Below are positions 1 through 6,991 of a stretch of 10,872 bases of DNA, piece by piece. The stretch is from Prochlorococcus marinus str. MIT 9215 (GTDB lineage: Bacteria; Cyanobacteriota; Cyanobacteriia; PCC-6307; Cyanobiaceae): positions 1 to 10,872 of the forward strand of contig CATBLW010000182.1 of assembly GCA_949486985.1 (NCBI GenBank). The letters run 5' to 3'. Below the pieces are notes generated by a model that saw nothing but the letters and a program-made list of their open reading frames with translations, searched no databases and had not been told where the DNA came from. A program made the position numbers and the translations under genes. Every line of letters begins with the position of its first letter. Position 1 is the stretch's first letter.

Positions 1-60
1 CCGCCGCCGCCGCCGCCGTAGCCACCGCCGCCACCGCCGTAGCCACCACCACCGCCGCGA
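1..60. repeat. CCG/CCACCG low-complexity repeat encoding the poly-Gly/Tyr tail
   Basis: The first 60 bases are almost entirely CCG/CCA triplets interrupted at intervals by GTAGCC. On the minus strand they read GGN glycine codons broken by Tyr (TAC) codons. This is a coding repeat of the RRM protein tail rather than an independent element. Triplet arrays like this can change length by slippage, which would lengthen or shorten the glycine tail in frame. Confidence 0.8.
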
Positions 61-314
61 CGAGGTGCACTACCGCGTGGCTCCGCTTTGTTGATTCGCA
101 ATGGGCGGCCCATCAGTTCGGCACCCTGCAACGCATCAATGGCTGAAGCCTCTGCGGCCTCATCTGCCATCTCAACAAAAGCAAAGCCCCTTTTACGACC
201 GGAGTCGCGTTCTAAGGGCAATGCACAATTCGTAACCTCACCAAAGGCTGCGAATAACTCAATGACGTCTTCCTGCTCAGCGCGGAAGGGAAGATTACCG
301 ACGAAAATGCTCAC
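1..314 (-). CDS. RRM-domain RNA-binding protein with glycine-rich tail (C-terminus off the window)
   Basis: A single RNA-recognition motif protein of the cyanobacterial Rbp family, which binds single-stranded RNA. Some members are cold-induced, and in Synechocystis some help place photosystem mRNAs near the thylakoid. Seen here: RNP2 (IFVGNL, residues 3-8) and RNP1 (RGFAFVEM, residues 42-49), RRM to about residue 80, then APRR followed by Gly/Tyr repeats (GGGGYGGGGGGY) that reach the left edge. The start is a GTG at 314 with AAGGAAA just upstream. No ATG lies in frame, and starting here places RNP2 at the very N-terminus, as is usual in the family. About 104 codons are visible and the stop is outside the window. 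The gene follows argH on the same strand after a 133-base gap, so it probably has its own promoter. The family is certain; the specific role is inferred. Confidence 0.93.
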   Translation of the reverse strand, partial: MSIFVGNLPFRAEQEDVIELFAAFGEVTNCALPLERDSGRKRGFAFVEMADEAAEASAIDALQGAELMGRPLRINKAEPRGSAPRRGGGGGYGGGGGGYGGGGG

Positions 315-334
315 TTTCCTTGTGGACCTAAAAG

Positions 335-353
335 AATTGGACCAATTGGTACC
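335..353. promoter_or_regulatory. Overlapping palindromes in the leader of the RRM gene
   Basis: The sequence AATTGGACCAATTGGTACC contains a perfect 6+1+6 palindrome (AATTGG-A-CCAATT, 335-347) overlapping a perfect 10-base palindrome (ACCAATTGGT, 341-350), then GGTACC (348-353). It starts 21 bases upstream of the GTG start of the RRM gene. Read as minus-strand RNA it can also form a short hairpin with an AAUU loop. It could be a protein-binding operator or a leader-RNA structure such as those controlling cold-responsive genes. No matching -10/-35 pair could be assigned with confidence, so the function is inference. Confidence 0.35.
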
Positions 354-447
354 TGGACTTGCAGGTGATTCACGCGTCCTAACAGAAACATGAACTCACA
401 AGCTCACCAAGCGTAGACCCAACCAGGCCATTCGATCATTCTCTCCT

Positions 448-1845
448 TCAACCAAGTTGGCTGCGCCATTGAATCAGCTGCTCTTCAACACGCACAAAAC
501 CGGTCCCTCCTTCACTAATACGTGCTGCCACAACTTGCTGTGGTTCTAAAGCTTTGAGCAGATCCTGCTCAATAGCGGGATGAAAAGCTTGCCACTGCTG
601 AGGGCTCAGATCTCGCAACAAGATCCCCTGCTCCAAGCAATGCTTCACAACTGAGCCAACAAGTTGATAGGCCTCTCGAAAAGGCACCCCTTTGGCCACG
701 AGATAATCAGCTACATCAGTGGCATTAGAAAAATCAGATTCAACTGCAGAAGAAAGCCTTTTAGGACAAAACTCCAGCCCCTCCTCGATCAAAATCGTCA
801 TTGCCTCAACGCAATCACAAGTTGTGCGTACAACATCGAAAAGGGCTTCTTTATCCTCCTGAAAATCTTTGTTGTAAGCGAGTGGCAAGCCCTTAATCAT
901 CGTCAATAAGCCTTGAAGATGGCCAAAAACACGGCCGCACTTACCTCTAACGAGTTCAGGCACATCAGGATTCTTTTTCTGCGGCATCAGGCTGCTGCCT
1001 GTTGCACAACGATCAGTCAATCGAACAAAAGCAAATTCCTCAGAAGCCCAAAAAATCACCTCTTCTGCTAAGCGGCTCAGATGAGCCATAACCAAAGCAG
1101 CAGCAGCCGTGAACTCAACAGCAAAGTCTCGATCACTCACAGCATCGAGACTATTGGCATAGACAGCTTGAAAATCAAGCGTGGAGGCTGTCTGCTTTCG
1201 ATCAATAGGCACTGAAGTCCCTGCCAAGGCGGCGGCTCCAAGGGGTGAAATATTGACCCGGCCACGCACATCGACAAGCCTGTCTCGATCACGCTGCAGC
1301 ATCTCGACATAAGCCAAAAGATGATGGGCTAAACAGAGAGGCTGAGCACGCTGCAAATGCGTATAACCAGGAATCAATGTCTGCCGATGAGATTCGGCCT
1401 TTCCCAAAAGAGCTTGCTGAAATTGCAGCAGTTGTTGATCAAGTTCATCAATGCGACGCCTCAACCACAACCTCAAATCCGTCCCAACCTGATCGTTACG
1501 GCTGCGGCCTGTATGGAGTTTTTTACCAACAGGCCCAAGCAAAGCAATCAATCGCCTTTCAACAGCAAAATGAATATCCTCATCAGCAATATCTGGCTGA
1601 AAGGCTCCCGATGCAGCCTCGGCGCGGATCGTTTCCAGACCACGCTCAATCTGAGTCATCTCCTCAGCACTGATGACACCACAATTTCCCAACATGCGGG
1701 CATGGGCAATGGAGCCATCCAAATCTTCCTGAAGCAATGCAATATCAAAGCCAATGGAGGCATTGAAGCGCTCAATAACGGGATTCAATCCCTGCTCAAA
1801 ACGGTTGCTCCAAACTTCTGCAGAGCCATCAGTCAGATCACTCAC
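448..1845 (-). CDS. argH: Argininosuccinate lyase
   Basis: Cytosolic enzyme that splits argininosuccinate into arginine and fumarate, the last step of arginine synthesis. Fumarase/aspartase superfamily, active as a homotetramer. From the chosen start the protein has 465 residues, the usual length. Motifs seen: HTGRSRNDQ (111-119), YTHLQRAQP (161-169, with the family's general acid/base His163), and the superfamily signature GSSLMPQKKNP (283-293) in the mobile loop with the catalytic serine (284/285). The start is a GTG at 1845 (MSDLTDGSAE), with GAAGG four bases upstream. The frame stays open to 1923, but that extension would overlap the upstream phosphatase gene and adds 26 residues not typical of ArgH. 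The gene lies 32 bases downstream of the rsbU-like gene on the same strand and may be co-transcribed with it. No frameshift or missing key residue was seen. Confidence 0.97.
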   Translation of the reverse strand: MSDLTDGSAEVWSNRFEQGLNPVIERFNASIGFDIALLQEDLDGSIAHARMLGNCGVISAEEMTQIERGLETIRAEAASGAFQPDIADEDIHFAVERRLIALLGPVGKKLHTGRSRNDQVGTDLRLWLRRRIDELDQQLLQFQQALLGKAESHRQTLIPGYTHLQRAQPLCLAHHLLAYVEMLQRDRDRLVDVRGRVNISPLGAAALAGTSVPIDRKQTASTLDFQAVYANSLDAVSDRDFAVEFTAAAALVMAHLSRLAEEVIFWASEEFAFVRLTDRCATGSSLMPQKKNPDVPELVRGKCGRVFGHLQGLLTMIKGLPLAYNKDFQEDKEALFDVVRTTCDCVEAMTILIEEGLEFCPKRLSSAVESDFSNATDVADYLVAKGVPFREAYQLVGSVVKHCLEQGILLRDLSPQQWQAFHPAIEQDLLKALEPQQVVAARISEGGTGFVRVEEQLIQWRSQLG

Positions 1846-1877
1846 AATGCCTTCAATCACAATTTGATAACAGCTTG

Positions 1878-3287
1878 TCAGGCGAAGGGCCTGGACACTG
1901 GGGGCAACATCACCTCGTCCCAAACCTTCAAGACAATCATCGACGCATCGTCTTCCAGCTGATGCTCGGCACCAACAAACCGATCAAGGCGTTTAAATAA
2001 CTGATCAAGAATCCCCTGGGCTCCAAGACCACTGCCACAGGATCCTTCCAAAGCTTGAATCAATCGCGATTCATCAAATCGATCACCGGTAATACCAGGA
2101 GCCTCTGTGACTCCATCGGTGTAATAAAGGAGCACATCCCCAGGTTCAAGCAATATCTCGGCGCAACCATAATCAACTTCTGGTTGAAGACCTATCAACA
2201 AACCAGGTGCATCCAATCGACTCACGCAGCGTTGCTGAGAGCGCCAAATTAAAGTCGGATTATGCGCAGCATTTGCATAGCGCAGCCGACGCGTTCGTGG
2301 GTCGTAATCAGAATAAAAAAGAGTTACAAACCTATGCGATTGGGATAGATCTTCTTGTGCCAATTGATTGAGATCATGAAGAATTCGATCCGGCGGTAAG
2401 CCACTCAAAACCTCGGCACGCAACATCCCTCGAAGCATGGTCATCAGTAGACCAGCAGGCACACCCTTTCCCATCACATCTCCCATCACAAGCGCCCAAC
2501 GACCTCGCTCACGCCGCCTTCCAATCAGTTCAGGGCGGGTAGGAATGAAGTCGTAATAGTCACCACCAACCTGAAAAGCTGGTCGACATCTCGCCGCAAC
2601 ATCCACACCTTCTATGACTGGACAATGATCAGGCAATAACTGAGCCTGAATCTCTGCGCCAATGCTGAGCTGACGATCGACTCGCTCATGGCGGCGCACC
2701 TCTTGAAGGATGCAATCATTTTCAATCGCCACACCTGCGAGATCTGCAACCAACTGCACATGGCGGCGATGAACATCACTCCAAACAAGCGCAGCATGAG
2801 GATCAAATACATACAAACGTCCTCGCTGCCGACCACGAGCCACCAATGAAGTAGCAAACATTCCCGCTCTATTCATATGGCGTTGAACCAATTGATCCAT
2901 GGCCAGAACATGAGCCTCTTCAGCTCCAAAACCTATGGATAAACCAGCCTGGAAAGAGGCTAACTGCCTCAATAACTCCTGACATTGATCAACAGGCACG
3001 GCTTGAAGTTGTTCCCTCCAAATACGGCCATCTGCCTGAAAGGGGACCAATAACGCACCCTCAACACCCACAAGACGCGAGGCCACGACTGGGACAAGCT
3101 CAAGAAAACGATGCAAATTAGTAAAGCTACGCAGAGCAAAGCCCAGCGATACAAGTAAATCTTGATTACGGCGCTGTTCACTGGACAAGCTGTCCAACAA
3201 TTGCCGAAGGGAGGCAGTTGCAGAAAGCGGCTGAGAAACGCTACGTGGTGGAGGTTTGGGATGTCGTCGTGGTGGCTTACTGCTCAC
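1878..3287 (-). CDS. rsbU: GAF + PP2C (SpoIIE/RsbU-type) serine phosphatase
   Basis: Probable cytosolic Ser/Thr protein phosphatase of the PPM SpoIIE family. Such proteins dephosphorylate anti-anti-sigma (STAS) proteins in partner-switching pathways. The protein has 469 residues. A basic, proline-rich N-terminus (about 1-20) precedes a GAF-like sensor region (about 45-195), a linker helix (195-218) and the phosphatase domain (about 220-455). Metal-binding motifs are intact: VGGDYYDF (D243), MGDVMGKG (D270), YYTDGVTEA (D391) and EDDASM (D446/D447), so it should be active. The N-terminus has no membrane segment, so this is a soluble sensor. The start is a GTG at 3287 with no clear ribosome-binding site; the ATGs just upstream are out of frame. 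It sits between ftsY and argH. No STAS or anti-sigma kinase gene is in the window, so the substrate is unknown, and the symbol reflects family resemblance only. Confidence 0.9.
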   Translation of the reverse strand: MSSKPPRRHPKPPPRSVSQPLSATASLRQLLDSLSSEQRRNQDLLVSLGFALRSFTNLHRFLELVPVVASRLVGVEGALLVPFQADGRIWREQLQAVPVDQCQELLRQLASFQAGLSIGFGAEEAHVLAMDQLVQRHMNRAGMFATSLVARGRQRGRLYVFDPHAALVWSDVHRRHVQLVADLAGVAIENDCILQEVRRHERVDRQLSIGAEIQAQLLPDHCPVIEGVDVAARCRPAFQVGGDYYDFIPTRPELIGRRRERGRWALVMGDVMGKGVPAGLLMTMLRGMLRAEVLSGLPPDRILHDLNQLAQEDLSQSHRFVTLFYSDYDPRTRRLRYANAAHNPTLIWRSQQRCVSRLDAPGLLIGLQPEVDYGCAEILLEPGDVLLYYTDGVTEAPGITGDRFDESRLIQALEGSCGSGLGAQGILDQLFKRLDRFVGAEHQLEDDASMIVLKVWDEVMLPPVSRPFA

Positions 3288-3338
3288 GGCATGGCCACAT
3301 CAGAACCAAAAGGTAGCAAAACAACCGTAATTAAGACA

Positions 3339-4799
3339 TCAACGACTGGCTAAAAGAGCTTCCACAAACTCAAAACTATTGAAAGGCCGCAAATCTCTAA
3401 TACCTTCTCCAGCACCAATGAAACGAATCGGAAGAGACGCTTCAGAAGCAACCGCCAAGGCAACACCGCCTCGCGAGGTTCCATCTAACTTCGTAATCAC
3501 AACACCGGTTAAACCAGCCGCTTCAGCGAAAGCCATCGCTTGACGTAAACCGTTTTGTCCTTGACTGGCATCCAAAACCAATAACGATTCAACTTTTGCC
3601 TCAGGTGCTAATCGATCAATAATCCTGCGAACCTTTTGTAACTCCTCCATCAAATTGTGCTTTGTTTGCAAGCGACCAGCTGTATCGACCAAAACCAAAT
3701 CAACAGCTTTGGAACGCGCGGCACCAATCGCATCAAAAACAACAGCCGCAGGATCTGCATTGGCCGTTGGATTAGCAACCACCGAGACACCACTGCGCTC
3801 TCCCCAAACCTGAACCTGCTGAACAGCAGCAGCCCGAAACGTATCAGCTGCTGCAATCAAGGCTGAATAACCACTCCGAACAGCAAGACTTGCCAGCTTT
3901 CCCAAGGTTGTCGTTTTACCTACGCCATTAACTCCTACCAACAACCAAACATTAAGACAGCCCTTTTCGGGCGCCAAAAGATCAACACCACTGGCCTGAA
4001 TCGGAGCCTCAAGCAAATCGCAAAGCTGCTGCTTCAAAAAGCGAAGACCCTCAGCAGGATCAACAACCTCTTCGTTCAAACGTTGACGCAATGCATCAAG
4101 CACCTGATCAGTTGCTTTAACTCCTGCATCTGCTCGTAACAACAATGTTTCTAGATCATCAAGAACTTCAGGCGTTAGTGGATCATCGCCAAGGTTTTCC
4201 AGCAAACCCGTAACAAAACCCTGACGCGTTTTCTCAAGACCACGCCGAAGTCGACCTAGCCAGTCAATTTCCTCAAGAGAGATATCTCCCGCTTTCTGTC
4301 CCTGAGCAGCCAGAACCTCAGCAGACCACGTAAAGGTTTCGTCAAATTCGCCCAGGGTCGGTTCTACCGATTCCTGAGCAGACAAAAGCTGTGACTTGGA
4401 CGGAACTGAGACCTCTGGAAGACTGGATTCAATCTCTTGCGGACCTTCATCTATCTGCTGAGAATCCTGATCCAAGAGCAAGGGGCCAGCATTATCAACA
4501 TCAGCTGCAAGCTGCTGATCAGATCTAGGTTCAATGGATTCTTCATCAGCACTAGAGGTCTTCTGATCCTCAATTAAAATTTTGTTCTGTTTATCCTCTT
4601 CTTGTTGAGCCTTCAGGCGGGCATAAGCCTGTCGCGCCCACTCCAGTGGATCTTCTTCCTCGGTAAGGGCTGGAGCTGGTTCTTCAGTATGAGAAGAAGC
4701 GTGCTGATCGTTTAGATCATCAGCATTTTCACTCTGTTTATTTGTTGATGACTCAGGAGGAATCTCGTTGGGTTGACGGGTAAATAAGTCGTAAGACAT
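3339..4799 (-). CDS. ftsY: Signal recognition particle receptor FtsY
   Basis: SRP-family GTPase that docks the SRP-ribosome complex at the membrane (plasma or thylakoid) for co-translational insertion. The protein has 486 residues. Residues 1-175 are an acidic, Gln/Ser-rich A domain of low complexity. The N domain starts near WLGRLRRGLEKTRQGF (180-195), whose basic helix is the expected lipid-binding junction. The G domain carries GVNGVGKTTT (289-298), DTFRAAA (319-325), DTAGR (372-376), TKLDG (436-440) and GAGEGIRDL (462-470). All GTPase motifs are intact. The ATG at 4799 overlaps the nusB stop by one base (TGATG), which fits translational coupling; no separate Shine-Dalgarno is visible. It is followed after 51 bases by the phosphatase gene. 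FtsY rather than Ffh, because the acidic N-terminus is present and there is no M domain. Confidence 0.97.
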   Translation of the reverse strand: MSYDLFTRQPNEIPPESSTNKQSENADDLNDQHASSHTEEPAPALTEEEDPLEWARQAYARLKAQQEEDKQNKILIEDQKTSSADEESIEPRSDQQLAADVDNAGPLLLDQDSQQIDEGPQEIESSLPEVSVPSKSQLLSAQESVEPTLGEFDETFTWSAEVLAAQGQKAGDISLEEIDWLGRLRRGLEKTRQGFVTGLLENLGDDPLTPEVLDDLETLLLRADAGVKATDQVLDALRQRLNEEVVDPAEGLRFLKQQLCDLLEAPIQASGVDLLAPEKGCLNVWLLVGVNGVGKTTTLGKLASLAVRSGYSALIAAADTFRAAAVQQVQVWGERSGVSVVANPTANADPAAVVFDAIGAARSKAVDLVLVDTAGRLQTKHNLMEELQKVRRIIDRLAPEAKVESLLVLDASQGQNGLRQAMAFAEAAGLTGVVITKLDGTSRGGVALAVASEASLPIRFIGAGEGIRDLRPFNSFEFVEALLASR

Positions 4800-5437
4800 C
4801 AGGACACTTTTGCAAGCGAGGCATCTTGTAACCGTCTCAATACGCCATTAATCATGCGGCGGCCATGTTCATCGCTATATCGATTGGCTAATTCCACCGC
4901 TTCATTGCAAGCAACTGGAGCAGGCGTCTGCAGTGCAGTCAAATCCACTACTGCCAACCTCAAGATGTCTCTATCGATACGAGGTAAACGACTCAACCGC
5001 CAACCCTCCATCACACCATTGAGACGGTCATCAATACTGCCCCGTTTTTCGATGACTAAAGTCACGCGCTGCATAGCGCCTAAACGAATTTTCTCCTGAT
5101 CAGCCAGTGCCAATAAGCGTGGTAATTCCAAACTGGCAGAGAGGCCATTAAGAACCTGCTCCATTCCATTCAGGCAACCACGTAGATCATCTCGAACGCG
5201 GCCAATAGAACTGGTTCCCAAGTCATTTAACTCGCTATCCACTAAATGCTGCTGGGCACTCTCCAACTCCCCAGCGCAATGGTCAAGTCCCTCACGCCAA
5301 TACTGCGTCAAGCTATCAAAAGCCTTCTGAAGCAAATCTTCCAAAGGCGTTGCTTGCAAACTGGCAGTCACATCCCCTTCAGGAATCTGACCCAAAACAA
5401 GCAGCGCAAGCTCTCGTGCAAGGGATCTGGATTTCAT
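4799..5437 (-). CDS. nusB: Transcription antitermination factor NusB
   Basis: RNA-binding Nus factor that with NusE (S10) joins the antitermination complex on rRNA operons. The protein has 212 residues from the ATG at 5437 (MKSRSLAREL). The conserved C-terminal NusB signature is clear: LPRIDRDILRLAV (151-163), NEAVELANRYSDE (178-190) and INGVLRRL (196-203). The N-terminal half holds the RSLARELALLVL helix (3-14) followed by a long helical stretch (about 30-120). It is longer than the roughly 140-residue E. coli protein; a longer NusB is typical of cyanobacteria. An in-frame TTG at 5464 would add nine residues but is a poorer start. The gene begins 29 bases after the DUF502 stop, and its own stop overlaps the ftsY start by one base, so the two are probably translated in a coupled way. 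Confidence 0.95.
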   Translation of the reverse strand: MKSRSLARELALLVLGQIPEGDVTASLQATPLEDLLQKAFDSLTQYWREGLDHCAGELESAQQHLVDSELNDLGTSSIGRVRDDLRGCLNGMEQVLNGLSASLELPRLLALADQEKIRLGAMQRVTLVIEKRGSIDDRLNGVMEGWRLSRLPRIDRDILRLAVVDLTALQTPAPVACNEAVELANRYSDEHGRRMINGVLRRLQDASLAKVS

Positions 5438-5466
5438 AGTCGAAACGAGAACGAGAGCATGCAACC

Positions 5467-6249
5467 TCAGGCTTGACTAGTTGAGGAAGAAGGGGAAGCA
5501 CCAGCTCGTAGCTGAGAGAAAAGGCTAGAAAAACTACGAGTCACAGGAGGCTCACGTTCGTCTGGATTAACAATTCCCGCAGAAATGATTGTGCGGAAAG
5601 CATCCTCAACAGAAATATCTAAATCACGCACCGAAGATTCCGGCACAAGTGTGTACCAACCAGTGGTTGGATTAGGCGCTGTAGGAATAAAAACACTAAG
5701 CAAGGGTTGCTCCAACTCAGCTTGCAATGAAGGTCCTACTAAGCCAGTAACAAAACCAACACTGAACAAGCCCTCACGGGGATACTCCACTAAAACAACC
5801 CGACGAAAACGCTTTGAATTATCTCTAAGAAACGTTTCCAGCAGTTGCTTGAGAGTTTTATAGACAGATCCCGCAAGGGGAATACGAGACAGAGTTCCTT
5901 CGCCAAACTCAAGCAACCAGCGACCAACAATGTTGCGAGCCATCAAGCCGATCAAAAGAATTCCCAGCATCGGCACCGTCAAACCCAAGGTCAGGTTGAT
6001 CAAATCCTGAAGAAGCGGATTCAGCGTGATGAATGGATTGAACTGCTTCGGAATCGAAGTTAAAAATGCCAGCACAAAACGGCTGACCGTAGTTGCTAAC
6101 CAGATTGTTGTGGCCAAGGGGATGACCACCAACAACCCTGCAATCAGATCATTCTTAAGATCCTGCTGAAGCCTTGAGGACAACGGAAGATCTGGTCTGG
6201 GATCGGACTGAACCAAGGAATGCCTATTGCCTACGGACGAGTTGTTCAA
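5467..6249 (-). CDS. DUF502 family integral membrane protein
   Basis: Conserved membrane protein of unknown biochemical role (DUF502), widespread in cyanobacteria and related to plant LIKE-COV membrane proteins. The protein has 260 residues from the TTG at 6249. It has two hydrophobic segments (about 33-66 and 80-105), then the family motifs RIPLAGSVYKTLKQLLETF (122-140), PREGLFSVGFVTG (157-169) and FIPTAPNPTTGW (187-198), and a Ser-rich tail. The start is uncertain. There is no ATG in frame; TTG at 6249 has AGG four bases upstream, while TTG at 6216 (giving MVQSDPRPDLPLSS, 249 residues) has AGG six bases upstream and may be the real one. The gene lies between the HpsJ-like membrane protein and nusB on the same strand, with short gaps, so it is probably in the same transcript. 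Family assignment is firm; no reaction can be assigned. Confidence 0.9.
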   Translation of the reverse strand: MNNSSVGNRHSLVQSDPRPDLPLSSRLQQDLKNDLIAGLLVVIPLATTIWLATTVSRFVLAFLTSIPKQFNPFITLNPLLQDLINLTLGLTVPMLGILLIGLMARNIVGRWLLEFGEGTLSRIPLAGSVYKTLKQLLETFLRDNSKRFRRVVLVEYPREGLFSVGFVTGLVGPSLQAELEQPLLSVFIPTAPNPTTGWYTLVPESSVRDLDISVEDAFRTIISAGIVNPDEREPPVTRSFSSLFSQLRAGASPSSSTSQA

Positions 6250-6284
6250 CCAACCTAACCATCAGTGAGCTTTCTGCCGAGGTT

Positions 6285-6935
6285 TCAAAGGACGGCTGTG
6301 AAAGCCAGCAACACAAAAACAACGGCCAACACAACCGCAGTCAAGGTGCCTCCATAACGTCGTTGATTGACCGCCAAGTTGCGCTGCTGCTCTGCCTGTT
6401 GGATTTGCTGATCCATTTGACTGAGTTGGCCATCAATGAACTTCTGAGCGGCCTGCTGCTTATCGTCTTGAGAAGCATCAACAGATAACTGACCAGCCTG
6501 AGCAAGCTGTTCTCCAAGCATCTGCAAAGCCTGGGGGTTCTGTCCCTGCTGACGAGCCATCTCTAATTGACTACGCCTTTGCTGAAGTGTCTGATCAACC
6601 TCGCTAGCAAGCTTCTGATTAACTGATATTGCCATTGGAGTCACGACAATCATTGCAACAGCTAACAAGCCAGACAGTCCACATACAAACCAACGAATCG
6701 GCAATCGGGCTGTTGCTGGATAATCAAGCCGGGAACTGATCAGCATCAATAACAAACCCATAAATCCCATTGGTGCCTGACTGACCAACCGCTCAACCAC
6801 CAATTGCTGATAATCACCATCAGCCCAGTCTCCAAAACTGAGCACTACAGCCATCTGCAACAGCAGCAACACCACCAGGGTGAAGCCAAGCCAACGAAAG
6901 ACTGGAGAGAAACGACCATTAGAAGTAGGTCCCAT
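6285..6935 (-). CDS. HpsJ-like four-helix membrane protein with Gln-rich coiled-coil region
   Basis: Predicted integral membrane protein of 216 residues. It resembles the cyanobacterial HpsJ family, named for hormogonium polysaccharide secretion in filamentous species. Hydrophobic segments lie at about 13-34, 52-68, 80-103 and 196-216. Between the last two is a Gln-rich helical stretch (about 104-192; runs such as QMDQQIQQAEQQRN) likely to form a coiled coil on one face of the membrane. The segment QLVVERLVSQAPMGFMGLLL (44-63) fits the HpsJ pattern of a 'VER..PMG' motif entering the second helix. The start is the ATG at 6935 (MGPTSNGRFS); the frame continues upstream to a TTG at 7007, but that would overlap queG. 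It is the first gene of the minus-strand run. The family call is from pattern memory and is tentative; the function in a unicellular cyanobacterium is unknown. Confidence 0.72.
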   Translation of the reverse strand: MGPTSNGRFSPVFRWLGFTLVVLLLLQMAVVLSFGDWADGDYQQLVVERLVSQAPMGFMGLLLMLISSRLDYPATARLPIRWFVCGLSGLLAVAMIVVTPMAISVNQKLASEVDQTLQQRRSQLEMARQQGQNPQALQMLGEQLAQAGQLSVDASQDDKQQAAQKFIDGQLSQMDQQIQQAEQQRNLAVNQRRYGGTLTAVVLAVVFVLLAFTAVL

Positions 6936-6991
6936 GTCTGTAGAAGGCACGGCAGGATTGAAACAGGTGAACAACTTTACGGTCGATCGTT
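6936..6991. promoter_or_regulatory. Divergent intergenic region between the HpsJ-like gene and queG
   Basis: This 56-base gap separates the two divergent transcription units, so both promoters must lie here or inside the flanking 5' coding ends. A TTGAAA (6958-6963) resembles a plus-strand -35 box, but no -10 at normal spacing follows it. CGATCG sits near the queG start. I see no Shine-Dalgarno for either gene. The entry marks an inferred promoter region only. Confidence 0.3.

Noticed and set aside
1..60. CRISPR-like or tandem repeat array
   Set aside because: The period follows glycine and tyrosine codons in the RRM protein frame, and there are no spacers.
88..393. Plus-strand frame opposite the RRM gene
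   Set aside because: The minus strand encodes clear RNP1 and RNP2 motifs; the plus-strand product is unlike any family I know.
315..447. Terminator after argH
   Set aside because: No stem followed by a T-run was found on the minus strand; only short direct repeats are present.
1846..1923. Upstream extension of argH by 26 codons
   Set aside because: It would overlap the 3' end of the rsbU-like gene, and the added residues are not ArgH-like; the GTG at 1845 gives the family length.
1357..1962. Long plus-strand open frame (201 codons) opposite argH
   Set aside because: It lies fully antisense to argH and the rsbU-like gene end, has no recognisable domain, and follows from the codon pattern of argH.
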